Below are positions 10,768 through 21,539 of a stretch of DNA of 64,000 nucleotides, one piece after another. The DNA is taken from positions 119,968 to 183,967 of the forward strand of contig ML210152.1 in the NCBI GenBank assembly GCA_004369085.1, written 5' to 3'. The stretch's first letter is position 1; each line of letters begins with the position of its first letter. Below the pieces are notes generated by a model. It worked only from the letters and a program-made list of their open reading frames with translations. It was not told the DNA's origin and made no database searches. The stretch comes from Coprinopsis marcescibilis (Eukaryota; Basidiomycota; Agaricomycetes; Agaricales; Psathyrellaceae). The position numbers and the translations under genes were made by a program.

Positions 10768-11476
10768 ATGGGACAGCCATACGACCAAGAATACCTGGCG
10801 GCCCCTCTCCCCGACGCCGACACGCAAGATATCAGGGGGAATGCAACCAGACAGGCCAAGGAATGGGCTGTCAAGTGGCATAGGCTCCTTCGAAGATTGG
10901 GGCACGGATATGCATGGGACGTGGCGTCGAGGATTGCAGTGAAAGAGGTGTGGTTTCAGGGGCATCAAGATACCAGCATGAAGAAGGAGGTGCGAATGGT
11001 CTCGCAGCTGAACGTTGCTCAGGGTAGGTTCACCACCACAAACAGCTCGGATGGCTGTACTGACGACAGTTGGCAGACATGTGTGATGTGGATGGAAACC
11101 TGGATAAAGGGTGCATGTCGATGCTGATAGACGAGTGAGTCGCGGTTCGGTGTGTCTTGGCTGCTTCTTACGCTTGTTTCAGGAGTTCGGCGATTGCGCT
11201 TATACTCCATAATGCCATCGAAGGCTCACCGAATATTATTGCGGTGTCGCAGTCGATCAACTTTTCATTCCATGCTTCTGCGGCGTTGGGCACAAAGCTG
11301 CGCATTGTCAGTAGGTCTGTGACTACTGGTGGCACGATAGACACCACAAGAAGCGAGGTGCGCGCAAAATGTTGTCTCCAAGCACATTTCTAAATGTACA
11401 GCAGATTTGGGACGATGGCAACCATAGACTAGTCGCGTCCGGGGTTCAGAATCAAGCCAGTCGGTCGAAATGGTAG
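10768..11476 (+). CDS. Hotdog-fold thioesterase-like protein (copy D of four)
   Basis: Four exons (10768-11023, 11077-11134, 11183-11357, 11405-11476) give about 186 residues, with an ATG in good context (GCCATGG). Blocks visible are IRGNATRQAKEWAVKWHRL, GNLDKGCMSMLIDESSAIAL, VSQSINFSFHASAALGTKLR, and IWDDGNHRLVASGVQNQA near the C-terminus. It is shorter than copy C because it lacks that copy's N-terminal extension. DKG replaces HGG in the hotdog helix; the Asp of LID is kept. It is the last member of the cluster, followed by a tRNA gene on the other strand. Confidence 0.8.
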
Positions 11477-11487
11477 AACAAATAGGC

Positions 11488-11492
11488 AAAAA
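11488..11492 (-). terminator. Pol III T-run after tRNA-Arg
   Basis: Five T residues on the minus strand lie 10 bases beyond the 3' end of the tRNA, the usual RNA polymerase III termination signal. Confidence 0.6.
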
Positions 11493-11502
11493 TAATGAGC
11501 AA

Positions 11503-11574
11503 TGACCGAGGTAGGGGTCGAACCTACAATCTCCTGATTCGTAGTCAGACGCGATGCCATTTCGCCACACGGCC
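11503..11574 (-). tRNA. tRNA-Arg (anticodon ACG)
   Basis: Read on the minus strand it folds as a 72-nt cloverleaf: acceptor GGCCGTG, D-stem GCG/CGC, anticodon arm TCTGA-CTACGAA-TCAGG with anticodon ACG, T-arm GTAGG-TTCGACC-CCTAC, acceptor CTCGGTC and discriminator A. No intron is present. The acceptor stem contains one T-T mismatch at positions 6-67 and a G-T wobble at 2-71, which is slightly unusual. The ACG anticodon (read as ICG after deamination) decodes CGU, CGC and CGA. Confidence 0.88.
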
Positions 11575-11808
11575 GATGGAATAGAGATGTAGAAATGCGC
11601 GGAAGAGAATGAGCACAAAATAAAAATTTCCGCGTGACGTCACATGCAGCACGTTGTTTGTGACTTGACGCGGAATGCTTGGCAACAAACGTGTTTGGCG
11701 CGTGTGGTGTACAAACAAAGCCTCGTTGTTCTTGGGCTTGGCCATTATCGTAGCGGCCTCCCTTTTTAATCAGAACAGCAATTATTGGCCCAGAAACTCA
11801 TATCCACC

Positions 11809-13572
11809 ATGGTCTTTGGCTTTTTCCGTAAATCTACTGCTGCGCCAAAACACCAGCCAGACGAGCCTGCAATCCCCGAGTCAGAGGTCGCTGGTTCGAC
11901 TACTGCCCACCCGCCGTTTGTTTTCCCAGATCCCGCCCAGAGGCAGCTGCACACGCCCGCCCCGTCCATCTCCTTCGCCGCCCCGTCCCTCCCGACGTCC
12001 TCCAACTCCCCGCCACCGCCCCAGACGCCCTCCCCGCCGCCAGCCCAAGAGGAAGAGCCAAAACCACACACCGAAGATCCTCGAGCCCTCCATGCCCTCA
12101 TCAAGTCGGTCCCAGCACAGACCCTTCACGACTATTGCCTCAAGCTCCTCGACCCCACCGCATTCGATACCGTCACCGGCGCCATCTCCCCCAAACGAAG
12201 AGGAAAGAAAAAAGCAGCGGCCGAGGAGGAGCATATCAAGCGATTGCAGGAGCACCCGGTGCTCACCCCGCCTGTCCTCACATCTCTGACTGGCTTTTTC
12301 CAGACGCTCGAGCCACCACCACAACTGCACTGCGCGAGGTGCCATAAATCCTTCTTTGAGTTGGAAAATGATGATACGAGCTGTCGCGTGCCGCATGACG
12401 ACGATAGCACCATCGTAGATCGTGTGGGGACACGGCTGCTGCAGGATAGCGATGAGGAGAGTGTGGATGAGGATGATCCAGAGTGGGAAGGCAGCGGGAG
12501 TGAAGGCGAGGGGGACAAGAAACTCGGGAGGAACAAGCCTCGAAAGAGCCTCCTGCAGCCCACTAGCATATACGAAACGTTATGGCGCTGCTGCGACCAA
12601 GTTGTCGAGGGGGACGGTGATCAAGGTCCCCCAGATGGCTGGTGCTTCCAAGGCCACCATACTGTGAGTCTTATCATGTTCACGGATAGATATATCTTTC
12701 TGACGCGTTGTATGCCTCAGACCGACCTTAAACGCGCTCGATTCCGAGCCGATTCATCGCCGCACGACGATAAACTGTCCTCGTGCGAGAAACTCAAGTG
12801 CTTTACAGCTAGGCCACCTGTGTCACAAGCATCGACCGTGTCCGATCTCGCCACTCGAAAGCGAAAGCGCAAGACCAAGTCGATCGACTATCGAGAAGTC
12901 GACGACGACGAAGACCTCGATGACGGCGACGACAAGAGTGTTGCAAGCTCAACCAAGAGGAGGCGAAAGGACTCTACCGCTGCCCCGAAGCCGAAGGGCA
13001 AAGGACGAAAGAAGGCTGCGAACAAGGAGGCCACTGCCGAGGATGCAATGGACGTCGACGCGGAGGCGACACAACCTACGGTACCACGCTCTCCTCCCGC
13101 CTCTCCCCGTCGGAACCCACCATCCAAAGTCCGAGTGAAACGCAGCGCGAAACCCCTTGCTCTCGCAGAAACGAGCGTCACCACTCCCTCTAAACCCATC
13201 TCTTCGGCTAGCACCAAGCCCGCCAACCCGTCGCCGTTGGGTACAACGACGTTCATCAACGGATCTTCAGACAAGGTCCAGTCGGCTGTAAAGTCCCATC
13301 GGAAAGCTCCTTCCAATGTGTTTGTGGAGATCCGACAGGGCTCGAGATCGCCTTCGAGAAGTGGGGAAGGGACTATGCCTGCCCCATCTGCATCGGCCGT
13401 CAAGCGTGCTCCTACGTTGAAAAGTAGAGCCAGTGTGGCATCGTTACGGAGTCAGTTTGAGAGTAGTGTGCAGAAGGACGGTGCTCCGAGTCGAGGGCGT
13501 AAATCACGGAAATCGGCGCCACTGGGGGATGTTGTTGGGTCGAGTGTGGATAACGAAGTTGATATGCTTTGA
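11809..13572 (+). CDS. Cys/His-containing disordered hypothetical protein, possibly nuclear
   Basis: The ATG at 11809 lies in a CCACCATGG context. The N-terminus is Pro-rich; then comes an ordered helical part (around HALIKSVPAQTLHDYCLKLL) and a Cys/His region, LHCARCHKSFFELE with a further Cys..His, then WRCCDQ and GWCFQGHH. Together these look like a zinc-binding module. An acidic run (12450-12520) and KRRRK-like clusters near 12950 and 13010 suggest a nuclear protein. Bases 12664-12720 have GT..AG ends and a length of 57 nt with no stop, so the frame is open with or without splicing; splicing joins GHHT to TDLKRARF and gives about 568 residues. I do not recognise a named family. A relic of its 3' half lies at 22061-22196. 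Confidence 0.75.
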   Translation: MVFGFFRKSTAAPKHQPDEPAIPESEVAGSTTAHPPFVFPDPAQRQLHTPAPSISFAAPSLPTSSNSPPPPQTPSPPPAQEEEPKPHTEDPRALHALIKSVPAQTLHDYCLKLLDPTAFDTVTGAISPKRRGKKKAAAEEEHIKRLQEHPVLTPPVLTSLTGFFQTLEPPPQLHCARCHKSFFELENDDTSCRVPHDDDSTIVDRVGTRLLQDSDEESVDEDDPEWEGSGSEGEGDKKLGRNKPRKSLLQPTSIYETLWRCCDQVVEGDGDQGPPDGWCFQGHHTVSLIMFTDRYIFLTRCMPQTDLKRARFRADSSPHDDKLSSCEKLKCFTARPPVSQASTVSDLATRKRKRKTKSIDYREVDDDEDLDDGDDKSVASSTKRRRKDSTAAPKPKGKGRKKAANKEATAEDAMDVDAEATQPTVPRSPPASPRRNPPSKVRVKRSAKPLALAETSVTTPSKPISSASTKPANPSPLGTTTFINGSSDKVQSAVKSHRKAPSNVFVEIRQGSRSPSRSGEGTMPAPSASAVKRAPTLKSRASVASLRSQFESSVQKDGAPSRGRKSRKSAPLGDVVGSSVDNEVDML

Positions 13573-14064
13573 AAGAACGCGTCCATGTATGAGGAAGAAG
13601 AAGAGTTGATCTCCGTAACGGAATTTTCTTAGTTTATTGCACTAATATGGTCTCGGTTTGTTCTCGTTGCGTTGTGTGCTCTGCACCCTCGCGCTCACAT
13701 TCCTTGTTCTGAATTTTTTCTTTTTAAATCTCGTGAAACCGTTTATTTACTGTGATCACGCACATCTTTGTGTCGCTCTTTGTTTGCATTTTTTCCTTTT
13801 GATTTAATCGCAATCCACCCATTCTTTGTTTCGGATTTCTTTCGATCTGGTGTATTATTTCGTACTAGTACTATTACTACTCTGCATGTTGGGTATAAAG
13901 TATATATCTGATATATGTGTGCTGATAATGATATGCGTCCAAGGCCTCTTTCTTGTTCTCGGCTCGAGGCCAATTTCCGATACATATGTAATTGTGTATC
14001 CAGCCTACAAGATCAAACGACTATCGTCGCACGGATCACTGAAAACTGCAGGCGACATACGGTT
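13573..14064. other. Intergenic region between convergent genes
   Basis: AT-rich 3' flanks of the gene on the left and of NLR copy A. No gene or repeat was seen. Confidence 0.5.
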
Positions 14065-16956
14065 TTATGAGTTGTGAGAGAGCACTGGCTCATCGGACAT
14101 ATCGCGCGCAAGCGTTGGCCGTAACCCCCTCTGTGCACCACGAGATTGAAGAAGCTCCGCCATGTCCTTGTAACCTTTCTCCAAAGCCCAATCCAAGGCC
14201 GTCCTTCCAGTTCGGCCGACGATGTTGATGTCGATGTCTTGGTGGCCAAGTAGGAGCTGCACAATGTCGGTGCGGCCATCCCGGGATGCACATATCAAGG
14301 CCGATCCAATGTGAATGCAATGGTTGACATCGATGTCCTTGACGCGGAGCAGCTCTTTCACGACTCCCGAATGGCCTTGCTCTACCGCCAGTATCAGGGC
14401 AGTCAGTCCGCCCGATACCGTAGCATTGACGTTGATACCAGCACCATAGGAAACGTCTTGATCGCTGCCCACAGTCTGGTCCAAGGTGGCCCGATATCCA
14501 TTCCTGGCATTCTGGAATCCAAGGATGGCTCGAACAATCTCCACATGCCCCCTTCTCGACGCATACATCAACGCCGTCCAATCATCTTCATCCGCTGCGT
14601 TGATGTTTTCGAGGTCAACAGCCCCCAGCAACAGCTCCACTATTTTGAGCGGTCCAATCTCCGAGGCGTACATTAGTGGTGTGACACCCTCGTTGTCGGA
14701 ACACCAGACGTCGATTCCTTCCACGTCAAGGAGAACGCGGACGGTCTCGATGTGGCCCAGCATGGCTGCCAGATTGAGGGCGGTGTCACCTTCACTTTCC
14801 GTCCTCATGTTGACATCCAGCTGGCGCGGAAAAGGATTGGACCTGTTGGACTGAGTTTGGTGGAACCATTCACGCAGTAAGACGTGGAAGTCGAGTGCTG
14901 CAGCTACATGCACCGAGGAGCCGATGGCTCTCAGCCAACCAGATTCGGTATAGATGGGGAAATGGCAGCATCGAAGAATGAAATCAACAACGTCAAGGGG
15001 GACGGAAGCACACAAGTGGGAGTGTCGTGCCCATTGGCGGTGGGAGTACTGTAGGAACGGATTGCCATAATAGTCCCAGACATTCCCTTGTATGTCGTGA
15101 AAGCCGTAGTGCATCAGGTGCGCGACGCAGCTGGACGCAATCAGCGCGTGTGGCTCGGGGTAGTCCTTCCGCAGGTATGGTTCCAGGAAGTCCTTGGCGG
15201 TATAATCTGCAAAAGGACCAGTTTAATATTCTCTAGAATGACTAACGATTGAGATACTTACGAACAAGGCGAACGAGTTGAGTATGGGGCTCGAGGGTGA
15301 TAAGGCCACAGCAGACCGACACAAGGCTTTCGGCGTCGACTAAGACTTCAGGATCATAGTGGTAGATATTATCCGGGTCGATGGCGAGGGCGTGACGCAG
15401 CTCGTCGATGGTCAAGGACCTTAGTGCATGCACGAGGAACACGAGAGCCCGCTTTACCAACGATGGGTCAGCCTGCCGCTCTATGCGCTCCATCGTAGCG
15501 GCGTACATCGCATTTACCCCTTTGGGGAGCCGCTCGAGTGCAGAGCGGAGGTCCCGGACGCTGAGACACGATCCGAGCATATCAAGCTGCAGGGAAGCGA
15601 GAAGGAACCTGGAAAACATTAAGACGCGGGGAGTAGAACAAGAATACGGACACCCACATCCCAGACGACTTTTCGAGCACCGCCTTGAGCATCCGTTCCC
15701 GCCACCCATCCTGGTCGAGGAGCTTCTCCAGAGTTTTCATTCTGCGAACCTTCTCATCAATCATGAGTCCAATGTCGGCGTCAAGGACGATGATGTTGAA
15801 GAACCTTGCCTCGGGGACGCTGTCCTTCAGCAAAGGTAGCGGTCGCGAGGTGAAAAGGGCTTTGATTGGAAGCTGGCAGATGGTGTCGATGATGTCAAAT
15901 TGGGTCTGGGAAGTTGCTTCGTCCAAGCCGTCAACAGCGAGGAATCGCTGGTTAAACCCGTCCCAGGTAAATATCGCCTTCAAGACCTCCACTAATTCCT
16001 TTTCCGTGGGACTGGTGCCTCTCAGCTCGTGCTTATCGTACAAGGGCTTGACGAACCCGATTGTCGATGGATAGTCTTCGAGTATCTGGCGAATGATAGC
16101 GGCCATAACTGCCTTGACAGGGAGAGAGTCCGTGTATCGGCAGTATGCGAACGCAACAAGGATCTTCGGGTTGACCTTGGCTCGTCGGCGAAGGTGGTCG
16201 ATCACCACAGAACTAGAAGAAGATGAGCTGTCTTTCTATCTCAAGATATTCAAGCATTGCCAACGCACGCGAGTATTGTCTTTCCAGCTCCAGCTGTGGA
16301 TAAAGATGTCACGAATGGCATACCGGCTGAGTTAGGGCGTCACTTACGAATACCCGTCCCCCACAACATCCCCTCATCACCCGCCTCCCAGTCCACAAAA
16401 ATCTCTTCCTCCAGAACCCACGCACTCGTTTCTCCAACTCTCTTGCTGAGATTGTCATCCTGGATGTCCTGGTAGTTGATCAAACTGATCCAGGTTATAA
16501 TCTTGCGGAGAACTGAGGCACCCATGTTCAACATAAAGCACAACATATACTTTGATTGGCAGATGATGCCACTCACTATTTTCTGAAACAGTAACATTGA
16601 AGTTAGAGATGTTCCCTCCAATAAGAACGCAGTTCTCGAGATTCGTATTCTTTGCATCCTTCAATACACTGGCGTCCCTGCCCTTACTGGAATCGTCAGC
16701 CATCGGAGAGGATCCTATTAGAATATCGCGAACGTCGAGAGTGTCAGGGCAAGTCGTCAGTTCTGACGTTCCAACACAGATACGCAGTGGCAATCTCACC
16801 TCGATCGACATCTGGCTCAAGGGTACCACCCTTCCTCCCTCCTTTTCCAGACCGTTTCTTCAACCTTTCCACACGCCTCTCGATCTACCGAGTCTGTCAG
16901 CAGCAACGACAGATAAGTGAGGCGGAACGTACAGAGACTGACAGCCCAGCGCCCAT
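14065..16956 (-). CDS. NACHT-ankyrin NLR-like protein, copy A
   Basis: About eight exons give a protein of roughly 800-830 residues. Exon 1 (16956-16933) encodes MGAGLSVS, a fit to the N-myristoylation pattern MGxxxS, and exon 2 (from 16884) a basic helix IERRVERLKKRSGKGGRKGG. A motif LENCVLIGGNISNFNVTV follows (about residues 62-79), then WISLINYQDIQDDNLSKR. The P-loop GIPGAGKT (about 136-143) is split by a phase-1 intron. Walker B-like AVDGLDEA (about 238-245) and FTSRPLP come next, then FLLASLQLDMLGSC and LVHYTAKDFLEPYL. The C-terminal exon (ending 14065) holds at least five ankyrin repeats (TALNLAAMLGHIETVRVLLD and others). Fungal NLR proteins of this layout are oligomerising NTPases implicated in non-self or programmed-death responses. 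Function here is inferred. Exon 3 start is uncertain. Confidence 0.85.
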
Positions 16957-17931
16957 TGTGTATCAGCTGCTGTGGTTGTGGGCCAATCGGCCCCAGTCCT
17001 GTAGTGGTCGACCGTGGGGAAGGGGAGAGGCAATGGGTGACGGGCGCTAAGGGGCGATACAATATTTAAAGCTTCACAGCATTCACATCCTCGGCCATCA
17101 GCAGCTATACCGTTGTGTCCGTGACATCTTTTCCAAAAACATTTTTGGCTCCGACTCGACATGTCCCCACGCCCGCACGCTCAATAGCATCCCCTGCCCA
17201 GGAAGGAGAATATTTCAAGTGGAACCTGTGGCCATTTTACGGCGAATTCCATTTAAGTGCCCAGCCTCGTCTCCAGCAGCTGTATGTGCGTAGGTTCATC
17301 ACCTATGAAATGTTTGTTAATGCGTTGTCGACAAAGGCTAAGCGAAACGGGCGAGTGTGCGAGTCAGGTACGACAGAATGTACACACCTTGGTAGCTAAC
17401 GACTGAATCATTAGATATGGCTCAGTCGGCTGTGGGGTTGTCCTATGCTCTATACTAGGAAAACCTCCTCCAATCAGGATCGCCTTCAGGGGGTGAAGAA
17501 AGTAAATTTCCTGCCACTTCCTCCTGTGCATCGCTTGTTGGGCGGGCTCTTTTATGATAAAGTGTGGAATTGTTGCGAGTCCGTTGGGAGCAACGCGTAC
17601 AGTGAGGGTCCTCATAATATTGATCGCTGTGATCGGCGACGACGAGCGGGGTTCCATTCATCTATACAGACCCTGCTCTGGTCTTGACAACCGACTTGTT
17701 CCAACTCTCGTCTACTATCTGTATGATTTGGTCAAGCTCTGTCGCCTTCCTTGATCTCTTCATCGCCGGCGGCGAGGACCTCGGGTTGTGGAAAGCCTCG
17801 AGGTGCGTAGATGTTCCCGTTTAACATTCATGCGGGATTAACCCTTGCGGTGTGTCTAGTCGGTTCTTGGGCGGAGTCTCGGACGGGGGAGTCGTTTCAA
17901 ATTTCACGAAACGGAGGCCCTACGAACAAGG
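16957..17931. other. Upstream region of NLR copy A and unassigned sequence
   Basis: The first 250 bases resemble the sequence upstream of NLR copy B (shared stretches ending TTTCCAAAA and CATGTCCCC/CATGCCCCT), so the promoter was duplicated with the gene. A TATA-like TTTAAATATTG (minus strand) lies near 17063-17073. From 17200 to 17931 I find no supported gene. Confidence 0.45.
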
Positions 17932-18475
17932 CTAATATCCTTGCTTTAGACTGGTGTGGGAGGGTTAGTACAGGGAGCTCAAGATGGACATTCCGCGCCA
18001 GCAGTTTTTTCAACCTCGACAAGGTGAGCACGGCATCTGACTCTGTGACTGCCTTCCGTCGCAGACTCGATCCGGGTGTCTTGATCGTCTTGCCTTGGGA
18101 TAACGACGTTAGCCCAGAGAAGACCGACAAAGCGAGAGCATTTCCAAACGAGATCGTCGAGATTACAGCTCGCGGGCAAGACGGGCAAGCAAGCAGTTAC
18201 AGCAACTACGGTACGCTCGACACGTTTTGCTCGCCTGCAACGTACTGAATGCATGATTATCAGGGACCGATGCAGCTGGCGGCAGCAATGGAGATCGCGT
18301 TATCGAAGATTCAGGATCCCCGCATCGTCTGTCGAGGGAAACAAATGGCCTGCGGATTTCGACGCTAAAGCCAAGAATGGGTTTGGTTCCAACTGCCCGA
18401 GGTTGCTAAAGGTCAAGAAGCAGTATGATCCCGAATTTTTCTTTGACCGATGGTACCCCATTTCTCCGGCTTAGA
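17932..18475 (+). pseudogene. Relic of FAD-linked oxidoreductase (partial copy of the 29.5-31.3 kb gene)
   Basis: Bases 17932-17972 match the end of intron 1 and exon 2 of the intact gene (around 29907-29948, GCTTTAGACTGGTGT). The sequence then jumps about 830 bases of the parent and resumes at FNLDKV (18000), continuing through DDVSPEKTDKARA-like coding to SNYG. It crosses the last intron position and ends DPEFFFDRWYPISPA with TAG at 18475. The FAD-binding part is missing, and relative to the parent there is a two-base length difference near 18310-18355 that shifts the frame. So it is an internally deleted, frameshifted remnant and cannot make a working enzyme. Confidence 0.85.
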
Positions 18476-18665
18476 ATGTCACTCTGGACGGATGAATAGA
18501 GACTAGATCCGAGCAAAGTCGATAGTCATGACAAAAGATGTGTCTACAGAAAGTTTCTATAGAAGATATAACACCAGCAACACCCCCCGTTATCTGCACG
18601 ATACTGTCGATTAACGGTCTATTTCATAATCTGAGTGCTGGCTGACCACAGATGACCAAAGTTAT

Positions 18666-21539
18666 TTAGTAGTTATAATGAGGCGTTGGCCCATCGCTCT
18701 TGGGGCCCTTATGTGCACCACGAGATCGGAGAAGCTCTGCTGTGTCTTCGTAGCCGGAGTCCAAAGCCCAATCTAGGGCCGTCCATCCAACTTCGCCGCT
18801 GATGTTGATGTCGATACCTGGGTGATCGAGGAGGAGCTGGACAATCTTGGTGCTGCCGCGCAGGGATGCATGTCGCAGGGCTGATCCATCGGAAGGGCAA
18901 CGGTTGACACTGATGTCCTTGACGCGGAGCAGCTCTTTCACGACTTCGTAGTGTTCTTTCTGTACCGCAATGGTCAGGGCAGTCCTTATACCTGAAGCTT
19001 CAACTTCGTTGACATTGATACCGGCACCATAAGAAATGCCTTGGTCGCTGGGCACAGTCTGGTCCAAGGTGGTGCTGTATCCATTTCTGGTGTTGTGGAA
19101 TCCAAGAATGGCTCGGACAACCTCCACATGCCCACAGAGAGACGCGTACATCAATGCTGTCCAGCCACTCTGATTTGTTGCATTGACGTCCCCGATGTCA
19201 ACAGCCCCCAACAACAGCTCCACTATTGGCAGATGTCCAATGCGCGAGGCCGCCATGAGTGGTGTGACATCCCACTTGTTGGGACGGCATATATCTATTC
19301 CTTCCACACCGAGAAGATCGCGGACAGTCTCGATGTTGCCCAGCATTGTTGCAACAAGAAGAGGCGTATAACCTTGTCTTTCGGTGCCTATATTGACATC
19401 CAGCCGGTGGGGGAATGGGCCTGGGCCGCTGGGTTGAGTTTGGTGGAACCATTCACGTAGTAAGAGGCGGAAGTCGAACGCCGCAGCTATGTGTACCGAG
19501 GAGCCGTCTTGTATGGGCTGGTGAAATTTGCGTACGATGGGGAAACGGCGACATCGAAGAATAAAGTTAACAGTGTCAGGGGGGACGGAAGCGCATAAGT
19601 GGGAGTGCGGTGCCCATTGGCGATGAGAGTACCCAAGGAACGGACTGCCGTAATCATTCTCGACAAACCTCTTCATGTCTTGAAAACCACGGTATATCAG
19701 ATGCGCGACGCAGCTGGACGCAATCAGCACATGTGGTTCGGGGTAGTCCTTTTGCAGGTATGGTTCCAGGAAATCCTTGGCGGTATAATCTATAGAAGGT
19801 TCGGTTCAATTATCTTCTAGAATGGCTAGTACCAAGAGATACTTACGAACAAGACGAACGAGTTTAGTATGTGGTTCGAGGGTGACCAGGCCACAGCAGG
19901 CCGACACAAGGCTTTCCGCGTCGACCAAGAGCTCTGGATCATACTTGGAAGTGTCCGGATCGATGGCGAGTGCATGACGTAGATCATGAATGGTCATGGA
20001 CTCTAGTGCATGTACAAGCCACACGAGAGTCCGCTTCGCCAAGCGAGGATTAGCCTGTTGCTCTATGCGCTCCATCGTAGCGGCGTACATCGCATGGACG
20101 CCTTTAGGCAAACGGTTGAGTGCAGAGCGGAGGTCACGGATGCTGAGACATGATCCGAGCATTTCAAGTTGCAATGAGGCAAGGAGAAACCTGGCAGGAC
20201 GTTGGACTCAGCGATGAGAAAAACGATGGTTGAAACTCACATCCCAGACGACTTTTCGAGGACCGCCTTGAGCACTCGTTCCCGCCATCCATCCTGTTCG
20301 AGGAGCTTCTCCAGAGTCTTCATGCTGCGAACCTTCCCATCGATCATACGTTCGATGTCCGCATCACGGGCAATGATGTCAAAGAACCTCGCCTCGGGAA
20401 CGCTATCCTTCAGCAAAGGTAGGGGCCGCGAGGTGAAAAGGGCATTCAGTGGAAGCTGACAGAGGGTGTCGAGGATGTCGAATTGGGTTTGTGAAGTTGC
20501 TTCGTCCAATCCGTCCACGGAGAGGAATCGTTGATCGAACATGTCGCAGGTGAATATCGCCTTTAAGACCTCCACCAGTTCCATTTCCGTGGGACTGGTG
20601 CCTCTGAGCTCGTGCCTATCGTACAAGGGCTTGACGAACCCGATTGTCGATGGATATTCTTCGAGTATCTGACGAATAATAGCAGCCAGAACTGCCTTTA
20701 CAGGGAGGGGGTCCGTGTATCGGCAGTATGCGAACGCAACAAGGATCTTCGGGTTGACCTTAGCTCGTCGGCGAAGGTGGTCAATCACCACAGAACTAAA
20801 GAAAGGTCAGCAGGCTTTCTACGTCGAGATTCAAGCATTGGCAACGTACGCAAGTATAGTCTTTCCAGCTCCAGCTGTCCATACAAAGATTATGAGTCTC
20901 AAATTGACTGGGTTAAGGCGTCACTTACGAATTCCTGTTCCCCACAGCATCCCCTCATCACCCGCCTCCCAGCCCACAAAAAACTCTTCCTCCAGAATCC
21001 ACGCACTCGTCTCTCCAATTCTCTTGCTGAGATTGTCATCCTGAATGTCCTGGTAATTAATCAGGCTGACCCAGGTTATAATCTTGCGAAGAACTGCATC
21101 GCATAAGTTCACCACGCACAACGTATATGCGCGATTGGCAGATAAGGTTACTAACCACCCTCTGGAACCGTCACGTTGATGTTAACGATGTTCCCTGCGA
21201 TCAGAACACAGTTCTCCAGATTCAAATTCTTTGCATCCTTCAATATACTGACATCCCCGCATTTACTGGAATCGACAACCATCGCAGAAGATTCTGTCAG
21301 CAGATCGCAAAGGATCGAAGGCGTCATGAGAAGTAATCGTCAGTTCTGACTTTCCAACACAGATATGGGACGCCAATTTCACCTCGATCAGCAACTGGCT
21401 CAAGGTTACCACTCCTCCTCGCCCCTCCTCCCGACCGTTTCTTCAACCTTTCCACTCGCCTCTCGATCTACCCAACCTGTCAGCATCCACGAAAAGCAAG
21501 TAAGACGGAACATACCGAGACAGATAGCCCAACGCCCAT
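18666..21539 (-). CDS. NACHT-ankyrin NLR-like protein, copy B
   Basis: It shares the exon plan of copy A. It begins MGVGLSVS at 21539, followed by IERRVERLKKRSGGGARRSG. The pre-NACHT motif reads LENCVLIAGNIVNINVTV, then WVSLINYQDIQDDNLSKR and a P-loop reconstructed as GTGIPGAGKT across an intron. Walker B-like SVDGLDEA and FTSRPLPLLKD follow, then FLLASLQLEMLGSCLSIRD and an HYTAKDFLEPYL linker. Ankyrin repeats occupy the last exon, which ends in TAA at 18666 after GAHKGPKSDGPTPHYNY. Intron 2 probably ends at the CAG just before AATCTTCTGCG, because using the site aligned with the earlier acceptor of copy A would hit a stop. No frame break was found, so it is probably a functional paralogue. 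Confidence 0.83.

Noticed and set aside
11881..12396. Long antisense frames opposite the Cys/His gene
   Set aside because: They are shadows of a GC-rich coding exon on the other strand; the plus-strand frame has a good start context and motif content.
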